DNA of 52,427 bases from positions 1-52,427 of the forward strand of contig JAQSXU010000041.1 in NCBI GenBank assembly GCA_029256485.1, in the 5' to 3' direction. Position numbers and translations under genes: made by a program. Each line of letters begins with the position of its first letter. Position 1 is the first letter of the stretch. The stretch is from Clostridiaceae bacterium. GTDB lineage: Bacteria > Bacillota_A > Clostridia > Clostridiales > Clostridiaceae. The notes below the pieces were generated by a model. It saw only the letters and a program-made list of their open reading frames with translations. It was not told where the DNA came from and ran no database searches. Shown here one piece after another: positions 16,132 through 26,912 of the stretch.

Positions 16132-17109
16132 TTAATTAATAAAAATCGGTGAACTTATTGCTTGCTTTGAATTGTCTTCAATGACTTTTACCACATACCA
16201 GTTCTTACTGTTATCATTTTGTAAATCAATATTCCATTTAACTTTGTGTTCTCCTCTGCATTTGTATGATTTAACTATTTCATTATTGCAGCTGATTATT
16301 TGTAATTCATTAATTCCATTTATCCTGTCAGAAGCTTTAATTTCTATATTTAGCAATTGTTCGCTGTGAACATTCAATGTGCTTCCCATCCATTTGTCAT
16401 TACATTTAAAACTTAATTTTAATGTTCTGCTTTCTGTAGAATAAGTTCTCATGCTTTTTAATGCTTCAATTATATCCCTATTTTTTAAGCTGTAAGAAAC
16501 AATTGCAGTTAAATTATCGCTATCTCCCCAATTTTTTAAATGATTGTCCTGTCCATTTATTGCGCCAATCCTCCATCCTTTATCCAATAAATTAAAATAA
16601 TATTTATCTTTTCTGGTATATTTATAAGGTGCACACCCATTTCCAACCTCAATTAAATTAACAACCTGCCTTAGTGAATCATTATTTTCGAAATTCTCTA
16701 TGCTGTCGTCAGGATGATTTATTAAAACTAATGCACCTTTTTTATCTTTTAACCATGAGTAAAATTCATTAATATTATTTATTTTCCTATTAATTATTTC
16801 TTGTGTATTTATAACATTAAAATCTCCACATCTCTTTATAGAAATTTCAAAACCTGCTAAGGCTAAAAACCTTTTATGACTTTTATTTATGTCTTCAGAT
16901 TCTTTTATTACTTTGTCCCACCTAGTAATGTGTTCTTTACCCATGCTTTTATTTAACCTGCTGCAGTGGTCAGTAACTATAAGGAAATCTAATTTTTTCC
17001 CCCTGGCATACTCATAGGCATCCGTTGGAGTTCCATGACCGGTTGAATAGCACGTATGAGCATGAGGTATTCCAAAATAATAATTATATTTTTTACTGTG
17101 TTTACTCAT
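16132..17109 (-). CDS. PHP-domain metal-dependent phosphoesterase, CehA/McbA-like
   Basis: A 325-residue protein with a PHP domain (about 10-215). Metal ligands are H16 and H18 in IPHAHTCYS, H25, D47 and H48 in IVTDHCS, and later H157 (INHPDDS). The C-terminal part (about 230-325) looks like a small beta-sandwich (LNIEIKASDRINGINELQII). Such proteins hydrolyse phosphoesters; the substrate is unknown. There is no signal peptide. It is the last minus-strand gene before the 6S RNA locus and appears to stand alone. Confidence 0.82.
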   Translation of the reverse strand: MSKHSKKYNYYFGIPHAHTCYSTGHGTPTDAYEYARGKKLDFLIVTDHCSRLNKSMGKEHITRWDKVIKESEDINKSHKRFLALAGFEISIKRCGDFNVINTQEIINRKINNINEFYSWLKDKKGALVLINHPDDSIENFENNDSLRQVVNLIEVGNGCAPYKYTRKDKYYFNLLDKGWRIGAINGQDNHLKNWGDSDNLTAIVSYSLKNRDIIEALKSMRTYSTESRTLKLSFKCNDKWMGSTLNVHSEQLLNIEIKASDRINGINELQIISCNNEIVKSYKCRGEHKVKWNIDLQNDNSKNWYVVKVIEDNSKQAISSPIFIN

Positions 17110-17180
17110 TTCTCACCCCTTATTTTAAGCATGTTTATCTAATATCTATTGTATAGCTTTATATAATAAGGGTTACAAAG

Positions 17181-17367
17181 CAAAATTCCCACCATGCCGC
17201 TTGGTGAGTTATTATTGATCCCGCTTTCGCAGGTGGGCATCGCCTTCTTGCTTCTTGGCCATAAGCAAATGCTTAAGTATCATTCCACAAGAAGAGTAGG
17301 ATTCCCTTTAATAAAGTGTTGGGTCAAGATTAACTCATTATACGAACACAGTAGGAAATTTGTACTT
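17181..17367 (-). ncRNA. ssrS: 6S RNA
   Basis: The minus strand downstream of aspS can fold into one long interrupted hairpin of about 180 nt. The 5' arm (17362-17321) pairs with the 3' arm (17222-17181) over about 35 positions, many of them G-U. The middle holds an open bubble whose 3' side has a small CCTGC-GAAA-GCGGG hairpin. The apex is CTTCTTG/CAAGAAG with a TAAGC-ATTT-GCTTA tip. This is the 6S architecture, an RNA that binds sigma-A RNA polymerase. Position behind aspS matches bsrA of B. subtilis. A -10 TATAAT lies at 17379-17374. The ends are approximate. Confidence 0.82.
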
Positions 17368-17453
17368 TATTTAATTATACTACATTTTAATATGTTTGTA
17401 TTTTATTTATCAACAAAATTTCAGAATATTCTATATTAATTTACTGCATTGGC

Positions 17454-19229
17454 TTATTTTTCTGTGCTTATCCCTAAATCCCTCAGTTGAGCTTCATCTA
17501 CAGCGTTAGGAGCCTCTGTTAAAGGACAAAAGGCATTTTGATTTTTAGGGAAGGCAATAACATCCTTAATATTTTCTGTACCTGCTAAAAACATAATCAT
17601 TCTATCAAACCCATAGGCTAAACCACCATGTGGTGGTGGTCCAAATTTAAAGGCTTCAAGTAAGAATCCAAATCTTTCCCAGGCACTTTCCTTTGAAAAA
17701 CCTAATACATTAAACATTTTCTCCTGTAGTTTTGTATCGTGAATTCTTATACTTCCTCCGCCAAGTTCTTCTCCATTTAAAACTATATCGTATGCCTTAG
17801 CTCTAACCCTTCCTGGATCACTATCTAAATATTGAATATCTTCATCCATAGGCATTGTAAATGGATGATGTTCTGCCTGATATCTTTTTTCCTCTTCATT
17901 ATAGGATAGCAGAGGAAATTCTGTTACCCATACAAATCTGAATTCTTTATTATTTTCCAGTAAGTTTAATTCTTTTGCTATATGAAGTCTAAGTGCTCCT
18001 AGACTTTGGAATACAACTGAATTTTTATCAGCTACAATGAGAATTAAATCTCCAGCTTTTGCATTTAATTTGTCTATTATTGCTTTAGTTTGTTCTTCGT
18101 TAACAAATTTTGAAACAGATGATTTAATCTCATTATCTTTATAAGCTATCCAAGCAAGTCCTTTTGCCTTGAATGTTTTTACATATTCCACCAATTTATC
18201 TATCTGTTTTCTTCCCATGGATGCACAATTTGGAGCGACAATAGCCCTAACTGAACCTCCGTTTTCTAAAGCTGTTTTGAAAACATTAAAATCTATATTC
18301 TTTACTATTTCACTAATATCATTTATTTCCATGCCAAATCTCAAATCAGGTTTATCCGAGCCGTATTTCTCCATAGCTACTTTGTATGGCATTCTTTCTA
18401 TAGGCAACTTTACCTCTACACCAGCAACTTCCTTAAATACTTTCTTTATTAATTTCTCATTTATAGAAATAACATCTTCATCGTCTACAAAAGACAATTC
18501 CATATCTATTTGAGTAAATTCAGGCTGTCTATTTGCTCTTAAATCTTCATCTCTAAAGCATCTTACAATCTGAAAATATTTATCAAAGCCTGATACCATA
18601 AGCAGTTGTTTAAATAATTGAGGTGATTGCGGCAATGCATAGAACATGCCTGGATAATTTCTGCTTGGTACTAAATAATCTCTGGCACCTTCAGGTGTAC
18701 TTTTAGTAAGCATCGGAGTTTCAACTTCTAAAAATCCATTTTCATCTAAGAAATTTCGAACAACCTTTGCAGTTTTGTGTCTTGTAATAAATATTTTCTG
18801 CATATCAGGTCTTCTTAAATCCAAATACCTATATTTTAATCTTATATTTTCAGATGCATCTAAATTTTCCTTTATATATATAGGTGGGGTTTCGCTTTCT
18901 GATAGTATTTTAATACTTTCCCCTTTTAATTCTACCAGGCCAGTTGGTAAATCTTTATTTGGTGATTCTCTTTTTACAATAACTCCAGTAACTGCTACAC
19001 AGTATTCAGATCTAACACCATCAGCTTTTTTAAATGCCTCGCCGTTAATTTCTTCACCAAACACAACCTGCAATATGCCTGTTCTATCTCTCAAATCAAC
19101 AAATATCAAACCACCTAAATTTCTCTTTCTTTGAACCCAACCCATGACGGTGACTTTAGAATCAATATTTTCTTCTCTTAGTTCACCGCACATTATGGTT
19201 CTTTTCATTCCGCCTAATGCTTCTCCCAT
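17454..19229 (-). CDS. aspS: Aspartyl-tRNA synthetase
   Basis: A 591-residue class II synthetase that charges tRNA-Asp. The N-terminal OB-fold anticodon-binding domain (GWVQRKRNLGGLIFVDLRDR) is followed by the catalytic core with motif 2 (FRDEDLRANRQPEFTQ), the bacterial GAD insertion (about 290-420), and motif 3 (GLAYGFDRMIMFLAG). The RBS GGAGG lies 8 nt before ATG 19229; an upstream TTG at 19244 overlaps that RBS and is unlikely. It follows hisS by 18 nt, so the two synthetases form an operon. No T-box leader is present. Confidence 0.98.
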   Translation of the reverse strand: MGEALGGMKRTIMCGELREENIDSKVTVMGWVQRKRNLGGLIFVDLRDRTGILQVVFGEEINGEAFKKADGVRSEYCVAVTGVIVKRESPNKDLPTGLVELKGESIKILSESETPPIYIKENLDASENIRLKYRYLDLRRPDMQKIFITRHKTAKVVRNFLDENGFLEVETPMLTKSTPEGARDYLVPSRNYPGMFYALPQSPQLFKQLLMVSGFDKYFQIVRCFRDEDLRANRQPEFTQIDMELSFVDDEDVISINEKLIKKVFKEVAGVEVKLPIERMPYKVAMEKYGSDKPDLRFGMEINDISEIVKNIDFNVFKTALENGGSVRAIVAPNCASMGRKQIDKLVEYVKTFKAKGLAWIAYKDNEIKSSVSKFVNEEQTKAIIDKLNAKAGDLILIVADKNSVVFQSLGALRLHIAKELNLLENNKEFRFVWVTEFPLLSYNEEEKRYQAEHHPFTMPMDEDIQYLDSDPGRVRAKAYDIVLNGEELGGGSIRIHDTKLQEKMFNVLGFSKESAWERFGFLLEAFKFGPPPHGGLAYGFDRMIMFLAGTENIKDVIAFPKNQNAFCPLTEAPNAVDEAQLRDLGISTEK

Positions 19230-19247
19230 TTTTTTATCCTCCAAAAT

Positions 19248-20498
19248 TTATTTCTTAATTAGATTAATTAAATTATCTATTTCATCGATATTTATATCAA
19301 TTTGCTGTCCATCACTCATATTTTTAAGTCTTCCCATTCTGGATGAAAGCTCTTCCTCACCTAAAATAATGGTATATGCAGCACCTATTTTATTCGCATA
19401 CTTCATTTGAGCTTTGACACTTCTTCCCATATGATTGCATTCGCAGCTTATGGATTTTTGTCGTAATTTATATATAAGCTTTACTGCTTCAGCTTTTGAC
19501 TCCTGTCCCATAGAACCAACATATAAATCGATATAGCCTGGTTCTAATATCTCTATTCCATTCTCTTCTAAGGTAAGTAATGCTCTTTCCATTCCCATTC
19601 CAAATCCAACTGCTGGCATTGATGGTCCTCCAACTTCTTCTATGAGGTAGTCATACCTTCCACCGCCGCATAGTGTTATGCCATTATTTATTACTTCAAA
19701 CACTGTTTTGCTGTAATAATCTAATCCTCTAACAATTAATGGATCAATTTTATAGTCTATTTTCATTAACTTTAGATATTTCTGAAGTTCTTCAAAATGT
19801 TCCTTACATTCGTCGCATATATAATCTAATATAACTGGAGCATCTGCAACAATTTCTTTATCATGTGGAACCTTACAGTCCAGAATTCTCATGGGGTTTT
19901 TATCAAACCTGGTTTTACAAGTTTCACATAATTCATCATAGTGCTTTTCCAAGTACTTCTTTAATGCTTCATTATATTTTTTCCTGCACTTTGGACATCC
20001 AATGCTGTTAATGTTTAACTGCAGGTCATTAATGCCCAGTGTCTTATAAACTCCCATAGCAATACTGATAACTTCTGCATCCAATGAGGCTTCACTGGAT
20101 CCAAATACTTCAACACCAAATTGATGGTGTTGTCTAAGCCTTCCCTTTTGAACATTCTCATATCTAAGCACAGGTGTAAAATAGTACATCTTTGTCGGTT
20201 GTACCTCATTATATAAACTATTCTCCACAAAGGCTCTTACAGCTGGGGATGTGCCTTCTGGCTTTAAAGTTATACTTCTTCCACCCTTATCATTGAATGT
20301 ATACATTTCTTTTTGAACTACATCCGTAGTTTCACCTACACCTCTTTGAAATAATTCTGTATACTCAAATACTGGGGTTCTAATTTCTCTGCATCCATAC
20401 GCTTCAGCCAGGTTCCTGCAGATGTTCTCAATATAATGCCATTTATAAGAATCTCCTGGCAATAAATCTTTTGTTCCTTTTGGAGCTTGTATAAGCAT
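19248..20498 (-). CDS. hisS: Histidyl-tRNA synthetase
   Basis: A 416-residue class II synthetase. Motif 1 lies near [18 protein letters not shown], motif 2 in [20 protein letters not shown], and the histidine loops are [12 protein letters not shown] and [13 protein letters not shown]. The C-terminal anticodon-binding domain covers about 325-416. Cys pairs (GCPKC, CETC, CDEC) in the insertion domain may bind zinc. The RBS is AGGAGGTAAAACT before ATG. It sits between hemZ and aspS on the same strand. Confidence 0.98.
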   Translation of the reverse strand: MLIQAPKGTKDLLPGDSYKWHYIENICRNLAEAYGCREIRTPVFEYTELFQRGVGETTDVVQKEMYTFNDKGGRSITLKPEGTSPAVRAFVENSLYNEVQPTKMYYFTPVLRYENVQKGRLRQHHQFGVEVFGSSEASLDAEVISIAMGVYKTLGINDLQLNINSIGCPKCRKKYNEALKKYLEKHYDELCETCKTRFDKNPMRILDCKVPHDKEIVADAPVILDYICDECKEHFEELQKYLKLMKIDYKIDPLIVRGLDYYSKTVFEVINNGITLCGGGRYDYLIEEVGGPSMPAVGFGMGMERALLTLEENGIEILEPGYIDLYVGSMGQESKAEAVKLIYKLRQKSISCECNHMGRSVKAQMKYANKIGAAYTIILGEEELSSRMGRLKNMSDGQQIDINIDEIDNLINLIKK

Positions 20499-20515
20499 AG
20501 TTTTACCTCCTAAAA

Positions 20516-21943
20516 CTAATATATATTATTTAATAACTGTATTTTTTTGTTTATCATTTCTTCTATTCTTCCTATGTATTCTCTTAAGTCCTTAACGTTA
20601 GTTGTTCTCTCTATCTTATTATTGGATGGGTATACAGCCTTAGTTACTGCATCCGCACCACAAGCTATTATTGTTTGTTTATCCTCAATCATCTGGATAT
20701 TGTAAATTCCTTCTTTACCCTCTTTACAATAACCTATATTCTCCATATTTCCAACCATATTTTTCTGCCTATACATATAATATGGATTCATTTTCAAATC
20801 CTGAGCCAGCAATGCAGTTCTATTATACATCTTAATGAGATTTTCATGTGATGCAATGCTGTAATTTTTTTTATTAATTATATCTTCATACAATCTTGAT
20901 GCCCTTTTAATAGATAATCCATGAATTGTTATATTATCAGGATTTAGCTCAAATATACTGTCACAGGTTTTCTCTACTTCTTCTATGCCTTCTCCTGGAA
21001 GCCCAACGATTATATCCATATTTATATTATCAAATTGCATTTTTCTCGCCATATTAAATTTATCTATGGTGTCCTTTACAGTATGATTTCTTCCAATAAG
21101 TTTTAAAGTATTATCATTCATACTTTGAGGGTTAATACTTATTCTATGTACATTATACTTTTTCATAGTAATAAGTTTATCTTCAGTTATACTGTCCGGT
21201 CTTCCGCATTCAACTGTAAACTCTTCAACATTATTATTCTTTATAAAGCTATTATAAATGTGCCCCATAATAACTTTAAACTGCTGGTCTGAAACAGATG
21301 TAGGAGTTCCCCCTCCAAAATAAACACATTGTATTTTAAGTCCTTTTTCAGAAATATAATGTGCTACTTTGTTTATTTCAAGCATTAAAGCAGATAAGTA
21401 TTCTGGAACCAATTTGCTGCATGCGGCTATTGGATTAGATGTAAAAGAGCAATACAGACACCTGGTTGGGCAAAATGGCATTCCAATATATATACTAATT
21501 AGTTTATTATCCAAATTTACCTTTTCTCTTTCAACTTTAGCCACATCAATGCAAAGTTTTGCTTTACTTTCCGCTGTTTTATGATGAAAATAAAAATATT
21601 CAGTTATCTCTTTATCATTTTTCCCTGAATTAATAAGATTTGAGGCTATTTTACTTGGTCTAATACCAACTAGGGTTCCCCAGGGCATAAATTGTTTTGT
21701 TATCTTTGTAAGGAATGAAAAAACGGCAAGTTTAATTTCTTCCTTAATTTCATTTGCATTATTTATTTGATAATCTTCTTCTATTGAACCAAACTTACAT
21801 TTAACCAGTTCATTTAATATATCAATAGAAAAGTCAAAATTTTCTTTAGAAAACTCTATTTGCCTAAATCCATAAAATATATTAAACATCTGAAAAATAT
21901 CATATCTATACTTACTTTCATTTAACTTTATTGTTATTTTCAT
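20516..21943 (-). CDS. hemZ: HemZ-type radical SAM protein (coproporphyrinogen dehydrogenase-like)
   Basis: A 475-residue HemN/HemZ-family enzyme. The radical-SAM motif is [10 protein letters not shown] (CxxxCxxC), followed by YFGGGTPT and IVGLPGEG, with the HemZ-type N-terminal extension of about 160 residues. The family is named for oxidative decarboxylation of coproporphyrinogen III, but clostridial members lie outside heme operons and their real substrate is uncertain. The neighbours are hisS and an MBL hydrolase, with no other heme genes. The RBS is weak (GGGAAAAA). Confidence 0.88.
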   Translation of the reverse strand: MKITIKLNESKYRYDIFQMFNIFYGFRQIEFSKENFDFSIDILNELVKCKFGSIEEDYQINNANEIKEEIKLAVFSFLTKITKQFMPWGTLVGIRPSKIASNLINSGKNDKEITEYFYFHHKTAESKAKLCIDVAKVEREKVNLDNKLISIYIGMPFCPTRCLYCSFTSNPIAACSKLVPEYLSALMLEINKVAHYISEKGLKIQCVYFGGGTPTSVSDQQFKVIMGHIYNSFIKNNNVEEFTVECGRPDSITEDKLITMKKYNVHRISINPQSMNDNTLKLIGRNHTVKDTIDKFNMARKMQFDNINMDIIVGLPGEGIEEVEKTCDSIFELNPDNITIHGLSIKRASRLYEDIINKKNYSIASHENLIKMYNRTALLAQDLKMNPYYMYRQKNMVGNMENIGYCKEGKEGIYNIQMIEDKQTIIACGADAVTKAVYPSNNKIERTTNVKDLREYIGRIEEMINKKIQLLNNIY

Positions 21944-21977
21944 TATAAAATAATTTTTCCCTCTCTGTGTTCCATTA

Positions 21978-22577
21978 TTATAAAAATGGATTATTTACCA
22001 TTTCATATTTTATTGTAGTTTGTGGACCATGCCCCGGATAAACTACAGTATCTTCTGACAATGTTAAAAGCTTTGTCTTTATGCTGTTAATAATCACATC
22101 ATAATTACCACCTTTAAAGTCAGTTCTTCCAATTGATCCCTGAAAAAGAGTATCACCAGTGAATACCATATTCCCAACTATAAATGAAACTCCTCCTGGA
22201 GTATGGCCTGGTGTTTCAACACAATTTATCTCTAAATTTCCTATAGTAAATTTGTCTCCATCCTCAATATTTTTTTCTATTCCGGAATTTATGGTGCCAT
22301 AGATAAATTCATTATTCAGCATCATTTCCTTATCATTATTATTCAGTGCCACAGGAACATTATATTTTTCCTTTAACTTGTCTACAGCTCCTGTATGATC
22401 AGCATGACCATGAGTAAGCAGTATTATTTTTACTTTTGCTTCTAACCTTTGAATTTCCTGTATAATATCATCTTCATCACCGCCAGGATCTATTACTGCA
22501 CTTTCTTTAGTATCTTCATCCATAAGTATATAACAATTTGCAGCATAGACACCTGCAGGTATTCTTCTTAAAATCAT
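21978..22577 (-). CDS. MBL-fold metallo-hydrolase (glyoxalase II-like)
   Basis: A 199-residue, single-domain metallo-beta-lactamase-fold protein. The metal site is THGHADHTGAV, then GHTPGGVSF, FTGDTLFQGSIGRTD and YPGHGPQT. It is the YqgX/YcbL type, often called hydroxyacylglutathione hydrolase, though clostridia usually lack glutathione, so the thioester substrate is open. The RBS AAGGAG lies 8 nt before the ATG. It lies between dtd and hemZ with short gaps, in one operon. Confidence 0.9.
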   Translation of the reverse strand: MILRRIPAGVYAANCYILMDEDTKESAVIDPGGDEDDIIQEIQRLEAKVKIILLTHGHADHTGAVDKLKEKYNVPVALNNNDKEMMLNNEFIYGTINSGIEKNIEDGDKFTIGNLEINCVETPGHTPGGVSFIVGNMVFTGDTLFQGSIGRTDFKGGNYDVIINSIKTKLLTLSEDTVVYPGHGPQTTIKYEMVNNPFL

Positions 22578-22598
22578 ATACTCAACTCCTTAAAATAT

Positions 22599-23048
22599 TT
22601 AAAAGTTCTTTTTACTATCAATTAGTATGGTTACAGGACCATCATTATCTATATTTACTAGCATATCTGCCCCAAACTGTCCAGTCTGAATTTTTCCCAA
22701 ATCTTTTCTGCAGGCTTCCACAAAAAAATCATACATGTCTTTTGCTTCTTGACCTCCCAATGCTTCTATAAAACTAGGTCTTCTTCCTTTTCTGCAGTCT
22801 CCATACAAAGTAAATTGGGAAACTATAAGAAGTTCCCCACCTACGTCTAAAAGTGATTTATTAAGCTTTCCTTCCATATCTTCAAAAACCCTCAAGTTTA
22901 AAATCTTATCTTTTAAATATATTGCATCTTCTATAGTGTCATCTTTTGAAATTCCAAGTAAAACATTAAAACCTTTTCCAATACTTCCAATTACTTCATC
23001 TTCCACTTTAACTGTAGAACTTTTAACTCTCTGTACTACTGCTCTCAA
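22599..23048 (-). CDS. dtd: D-aminoacyl-tRNA deacylase
   Basis: A 149-residue enzyme that removes D-amino acids (and Gly from tRNA-Ala) from mischarged tRNAs. The motifs [17 protein letters not shown] and [10 protein letters not shown] form the cross-subunit active site of the dimer. AGAGGTG lies 8 nt before TTG 23048, which gives MRAVVQRVK and the standard family length. An upstream GTG at 23057 overlaps the RBS and is rejected. It lies 17 nt after rel. Confidence 0.95.
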   Translation of the reverse strand: MRAVVQRVKSSTVKVEDEVIGSIGKGFNVLLGISKDDTIEDAIYLKDKILNLRVFEDMEGKLNKSLLDVGGELLIVSQFTLYGDCRKGRRPSFIEALGGQEAKDMYDFFVEACRKDLGKIQTGQFGADMLVNIDNDGPVTILIDSKKNF

Positions 23049-23065
23049 AAAACACACCTCTTTAC

Positions 23066-25236
23066 TTAGTTTTTCTTTCTGAATACTTCCGTTACACCTT
23101 TAAGCTTTTTAACCTTCTTCATTACTTCTTTTAAATCATCTATATTAGATATTTTTAGTTTAATATCCATATTAGCTATACCATTTTTGCTTGGATGAGC
23201 ATTTACTGCATATAAAAATGTTTTACTCTCAGAAATTATCTGCATTGTTTCTGACAATAATCCCTCTCTATCATCTGCAATAATAGCTATTTCAGCTAGG
23301 TATTCAGCACCTTTTGGAATTCCCCAGGTAACTTCTATTATTTTATTATTTTCATTTTGAAGAAGGGTTTCTGCATTTTTACAATCCTTCCTATGAATTG
23401 ACACTCCTCTTCCTCTTGTAATATAGCCTATGATTTCATCGCCGGGTACTGGATTACAGCACTTTGAGAATCTAACCAAAACATTATTTTCTCCTTTTAC
23501 AATTACTCCTGGAGATTTTATTTTCTCCTTGCTGTGTTTAGATGTATTTTTTGTTATTTGATCCTCTATATCCTTCCACTCATCTTCAGCGGTTTTACTT
23601 CCATTTACAAACTGTTCTTTAAGCTTTAAAACAATATTAGGGCACAATATAACCCCCATACCAACTGCCGCATATAAGTCATCCATTGTATTGAGATTAT
23701 ACTTTTTAAAGGTTTGATTTAACGCATCACCTTTTGCAATTTCACCAAAGTTATATCCCTGCCTTTTTGCTTCCTTTTCTAATATTTCCTTACCTTTTGC
23801 AATGTTTTCTTCTCTCTTTGCCTTTTTAAACCAAGCTCTGATTTTACTTTTTGCCTGATTACTTTTTGCCATGTTCAGCCAATCTATACTTGGTCCCTTT
23901 GGTGTTGAAGAGGTCAATACCTCAACAATCTCCCCTGTTTGAAGGTGATAGTCTAATGGTATCATCTTGCCATTTACCTTTGCACCTACACATCTGTTAC
24001 CAATGTCAGTGTGAATTCTATAGGCAAAATCAATGGGAGTTGCTTCATTAGGTAAATTTATAACTTTACCGTTAGGTGTAAAAACAAAAACTTCATCAGA
24101 AAATAAGTCTATTTTAAACCCTTCCATAAATTCAGATGCATCTGATGTTTCTCCCTGCCAATCCAATATTTCTCTAAGCCACGATAGCTTTGAATCTAAA
24201 TTTGGGCTATCATTTTCATTTGCTATTCCTTCTTTATACTTCCAGTGTGCTGCAATTCCATATTCTGCAGTTTTATGCATTTCAAATGTTCTTATTTGAA
24301 TCTCAAAAGGTTTACCCTGAGGACCAATAACTGTTGAATGAAGGGATTGATACATATTAGGCTTAGGCATTGCAATATAATCTTTAAATCTGCCTGGTAT
24401 AGGCTTATATATGGTATGCACAATACCTAGCGCTGCATAGCAATCTTTAACAGTTTCAACTAATATTCTCACAGCAGTTAAATCAAATATTTGATCTAAG
24501 CTTTTATTTTTATTTACCATCTTTCTATAAATACTGTAAAAATGTTTAGGCCTTCCATCCATTTCTGAGCTTATACCTGATTTCTCCAGGTTCTGCTTCA
24601 ATTCTGTGATTATCTGAGAAATATACTGCTCTCTTTCAGTTCTTTTTTCTGCTATTTTCCTAACTAAATCATAGTATTCATTTGGATTTGTATATCTAAA
24701 CGCTAAGTCTTCTAATTCCCATTTGATTTTTGACATTCCTAATCTATGAGCTAATGGTGCATATATATCAAGTGTTTCTTTTGACTTCTCTTTTTGTTTT
24801 TCAATTGGCATAAACTTTAAAGTCCTCATGTTATGCAGTCTATCTGCTAATTTAATTAAAATAACTCTAATATCCTTTGCCATAGCTACCAGCATTTTTC
24901 TTACATTGTCAGCTTGCTGTTCTTCTTTTGTTTTATACTTTATCTTACCAAGTTTAGTAACACCTTCAACTAAATTTGCAACCTCTACGCTGAATTCTCT
25001 GGATACATCTTCACTTCTATTATATCATGTAGTAAACCAGCTATAATAACACTGGTATCCATACCCATTTCTGCTAAAATGCATGCGACCTCAACAGGAT
25101 GCATAATGTAAGGTTCTCCAGATTCTCTCTTTTGCTCCTTATGTGCATCATATGCAAAATTATAAGCCTTGGTTATTAGCTGTTTATCAACATTATTGCA
25201 ATTATTATCAATCTTTTTCATCAATTTGGTCAGCAT
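23066..25236 (-). pseudogene. rel: rel ((p)ppGpp synthetase/hydrolase), frameshifted in the HD domain
   Basis: Two reading frames together cover a full Rel/SpoT protein of about 720 residues. Frame 1 (25236 to 24985) starts behind GGAGAG and reads through HPVEVACILAEMG and GLLHDIIE, then leaves homology and stops. Frame 2 resumes with SEDVSREFSVEVANLVEGVT near 25015, then the synthetase, TGS (VFVFTPNGKVINLP) and ACT domains to 23066. Compared with the family, about five residues including the Asp of the HDxxED motif are missing at 25013-25018, equivalent to a loss of 14 or 16 nt. The hydrolase is thus broken and the synthetase uncoupled. The first ATG in frame 2 is at 24895 with no good RBS. 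An assembly error cannot be excluded. Confidence 0.88.
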
Positions 25237-25249
25237 AAAGGTTCTCTCC

Positions 25250-25280
25250 TAAAATCAAAGGCTGGTTAAGAAAACCAGCC
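25250..25280 (-). terminator. Terminator between apt and rel
   Basis: GGCTGGTT (25260-25267) and AACCAGCC (25273-25280) form an 8-bp stem; on the minus strand TTTGATTTT follows. rel may therefore have its own promoter or depend on read-through. Confidence 0.75.
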
Positions 25281-25363
25281 AATATTTTTTAATAACATTA
25301 TATTATATTTTGTTGAAACATGCAATTTATCTGTGAATAAATTGTAAAGCAAACTGGCAGTTT

Positions 25364-25882
25364 TTATACATTGTATTGTATTAGAGATAAAACTTCATAT
25401 TTATCCAATTTATCTTTTCCATTTAAATCTGTAAGCTCTATTACAAAGTCAATAGTTGCAACTTTTCCGCCAACTTGTTCTACTAACTTTGCTACAGTAC
25501 CTATGGTTCCGCCAGTAGCCAGCAAATCATCAATTATTGCAACTCTTTGCCCTGGTTTAATAGCATCTTTATGAATTTCTAATTCATCACTGCCATATTC
25601 TAAATCGTAGTTGATACTTATAGTATCATAAGGCAGCTTACCTTTTTTTCTAACAGGTACAAATCCAGCCCCAATGGCATATGCTACCGGTGCTCCAAAT
25701 AAGAAACCTCTTGCTTCAGGACCAACCACGATATCAATATTTTTATCTTTAAGATGTTCTGCTAATTTATCTATTGTATATTTAAGAGCTTCTTTATCCT
25801 GTAATATTGTGGTCACATCTTTAAAGCTTATGCCTTCCTTTGGAAAACCATCAATTACTCTAATTTTATCCTTTAAATTCAA
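25364..25882 (-). CDS. apt: Adenine phosphoribosyltransferase
   Basis: A 172-residue type I phosphoribosyltransferase that salvages adenine to AMP with PRPP. The PRPP motif is [14 protein letters not shown]; the adenine-binding and flexible-loop region is [21 protein letters not shown]. Length is standard. The start is TTG, with GGGGG about 8 nt upstream. The pairing of apt with rel is conserved in Firmicutes, linking purine salvage to the stringent response. Confidence 0.96.
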   Translation of the reverse strand: MNLKDKIRVIDGFPKEGISFKDVTTILQDKEALKYTIDKLAEHLKDKNIDIVVGPEARGFLFGAPVAYAIGAGFVPVRKKGKLPYDTISINYDLEYGSDELEIHKDAIKPGQRVAIIDDLLATGGTIGTVAKLVEQVGGKVATIDFVIELTDLNGKDKLDKYEVLSLIQYNV

Positions 25883-25986
25883 TTTAATACCCCCTACCTT
25901 TTTACATCCAGTATTTACTATCTATTCTTATTTTTGGTGTACATTTAATTATATAATAAAATAATAAGACAATTCAAGCCATATTA

Positions 25987-26856
25987 CTAACAGGCACATA
26001 TTTTAGTTCCCTTTAACTCATTTTTTAAATACTTGGCAATTTGTTCTGCTCTATCTATATTACTAGTTGTAAAAAGTTCGACTGTAATCCTTGCATTGTC
26101 AGTCTTTCTAAAATAAGTTTCAGGTACAATGCTTTTCGTTACCTTTTCAACTGAATTATAATCTATTTTCGAAATGTGATTTATTTTCATTAAAGCTTTC
26201 AACCCATAATTATTGGTATAATTTAAATGATATATACCTTCATCCACAATTATTTTATTTTCTCCAATTGGAAGGACTCCCATTGAAACAGTTCCCAGCA
26301 TAACTAAATCCAGATATTTTGATATGCATTTCATTTGATAGTATACTGCTGTTGCCTGAACAACCTTAAATGCAACCCCAACTCCTGTTAAATCCTTAAA
26401 AGGATAATTACATCCTTTTTGACTTGGATTAATAACAATAGTATTAGGAATTTTATTAGTACACTTATGGTTATCTGTAATTATTATATCTATTCCAAAT
26501 TTTTTGCATAATTCTACCTCTTCAAAGCTGTTAATTCCACATCCAACAGTAATAATCAGCTTTGTTCCGAGAAATTTAATATGGTTTTTAATTATATCTC
26601 CATTAATTTCATTGTTTCCATCTAATGCATCAGAAATATAGTACTCTACATCTGCATTCAAATACTTTAATACAAGAATTAAAAGAGATACTGCTGTGAC
26701 ACCATCCACATTATTAGAACCATAAATGACTATTTTTTCTCTTTCATTGACAGCTTTTGCTATTCTTCTTAAGGCATCATTCATGCCTTTTAAAGAGAAT
26801 GGATTATGCATACCATTTAATTTGGAAAATTGTAAACTATCCTCATGTTTTTCCAT
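25987..26856 (-). CDS. RecJ-like DHH protein lacking most metal ligands
   Basis: A 289-residue protein aligned with the core of the DHH/RecJ phosphoesterase domain. RecJ motif I (YGDYDVDG) is YGSNNVDG here (S47, N49), motif II (VDNG) is VGCG (G105, C106), and motif III (DHH) is DNH (N129). The structural LTGVGVAFKV segment is kept. Losing two Asp of motif I, the motif II Asp and a His should abolish manganese catalysis. The C-terminal nuclease modules of RecJ (about 500 residues) are also absent. It sits where a RecJ-type gene often lies, between apt and secF. A non-enzymatic or regulatory role is inferred. Confidence 0.78.
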   Translation of the reverse strand: MEKHEDSLQFSKLNGMHNPFSLKGMNDALRRIAKAVNEREKIVIYGSNNVDGVTAVSLLILVLKYLNADVEYYISDALDGNNEINGDIIKNHIKFLGTKLIITVGCGINSFEEVELCKKFGIDIIITDNHKCTNKIPNTIVINPSQKGCNYPFKDLTGVGVAFKVVQATAVYYQMKCISKYLDLVMLGTVSMGVLPIGENKIIVDEGIYHLNYTNNYGLKALMKINHISKIDYNSVEKVTKSIVPETYFRKTDNARITVELFTTSNIDRAEQIAKYLKNELKGTKICAC

Positions 26857-26876
26857 AATAAAAATCCTCCAATAAT

Positions 26877-26907
26877 AAAATCCAGAACTTAGTATGCTCT
26901 GGATTTT
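26877..26907. terminator. Terminator between secF and the DHH gene
   Basis: AAAATCCAGA (26877-26886) pairs with TCTGGATTTT (26898-26907), with T-rich tracts on both sides. It lies 6 nt past the secF stop. Confidence 0.85.
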
Positions 26908-26912
26908 ACTAT

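Noticed and set aside
17194..17439. Plus-strand ORF of 81 codons downstream of aspS
   Set aside because: It is antisense to the 6S RNA fold and lacks an RBS; the RNA structure explains the sequence better.
17454..20520. T-box leader for hisS/aspS
   Set aside because: The genes are preceded by closely packed co-directional genes; no specifier stem or T-box sequence was seen.
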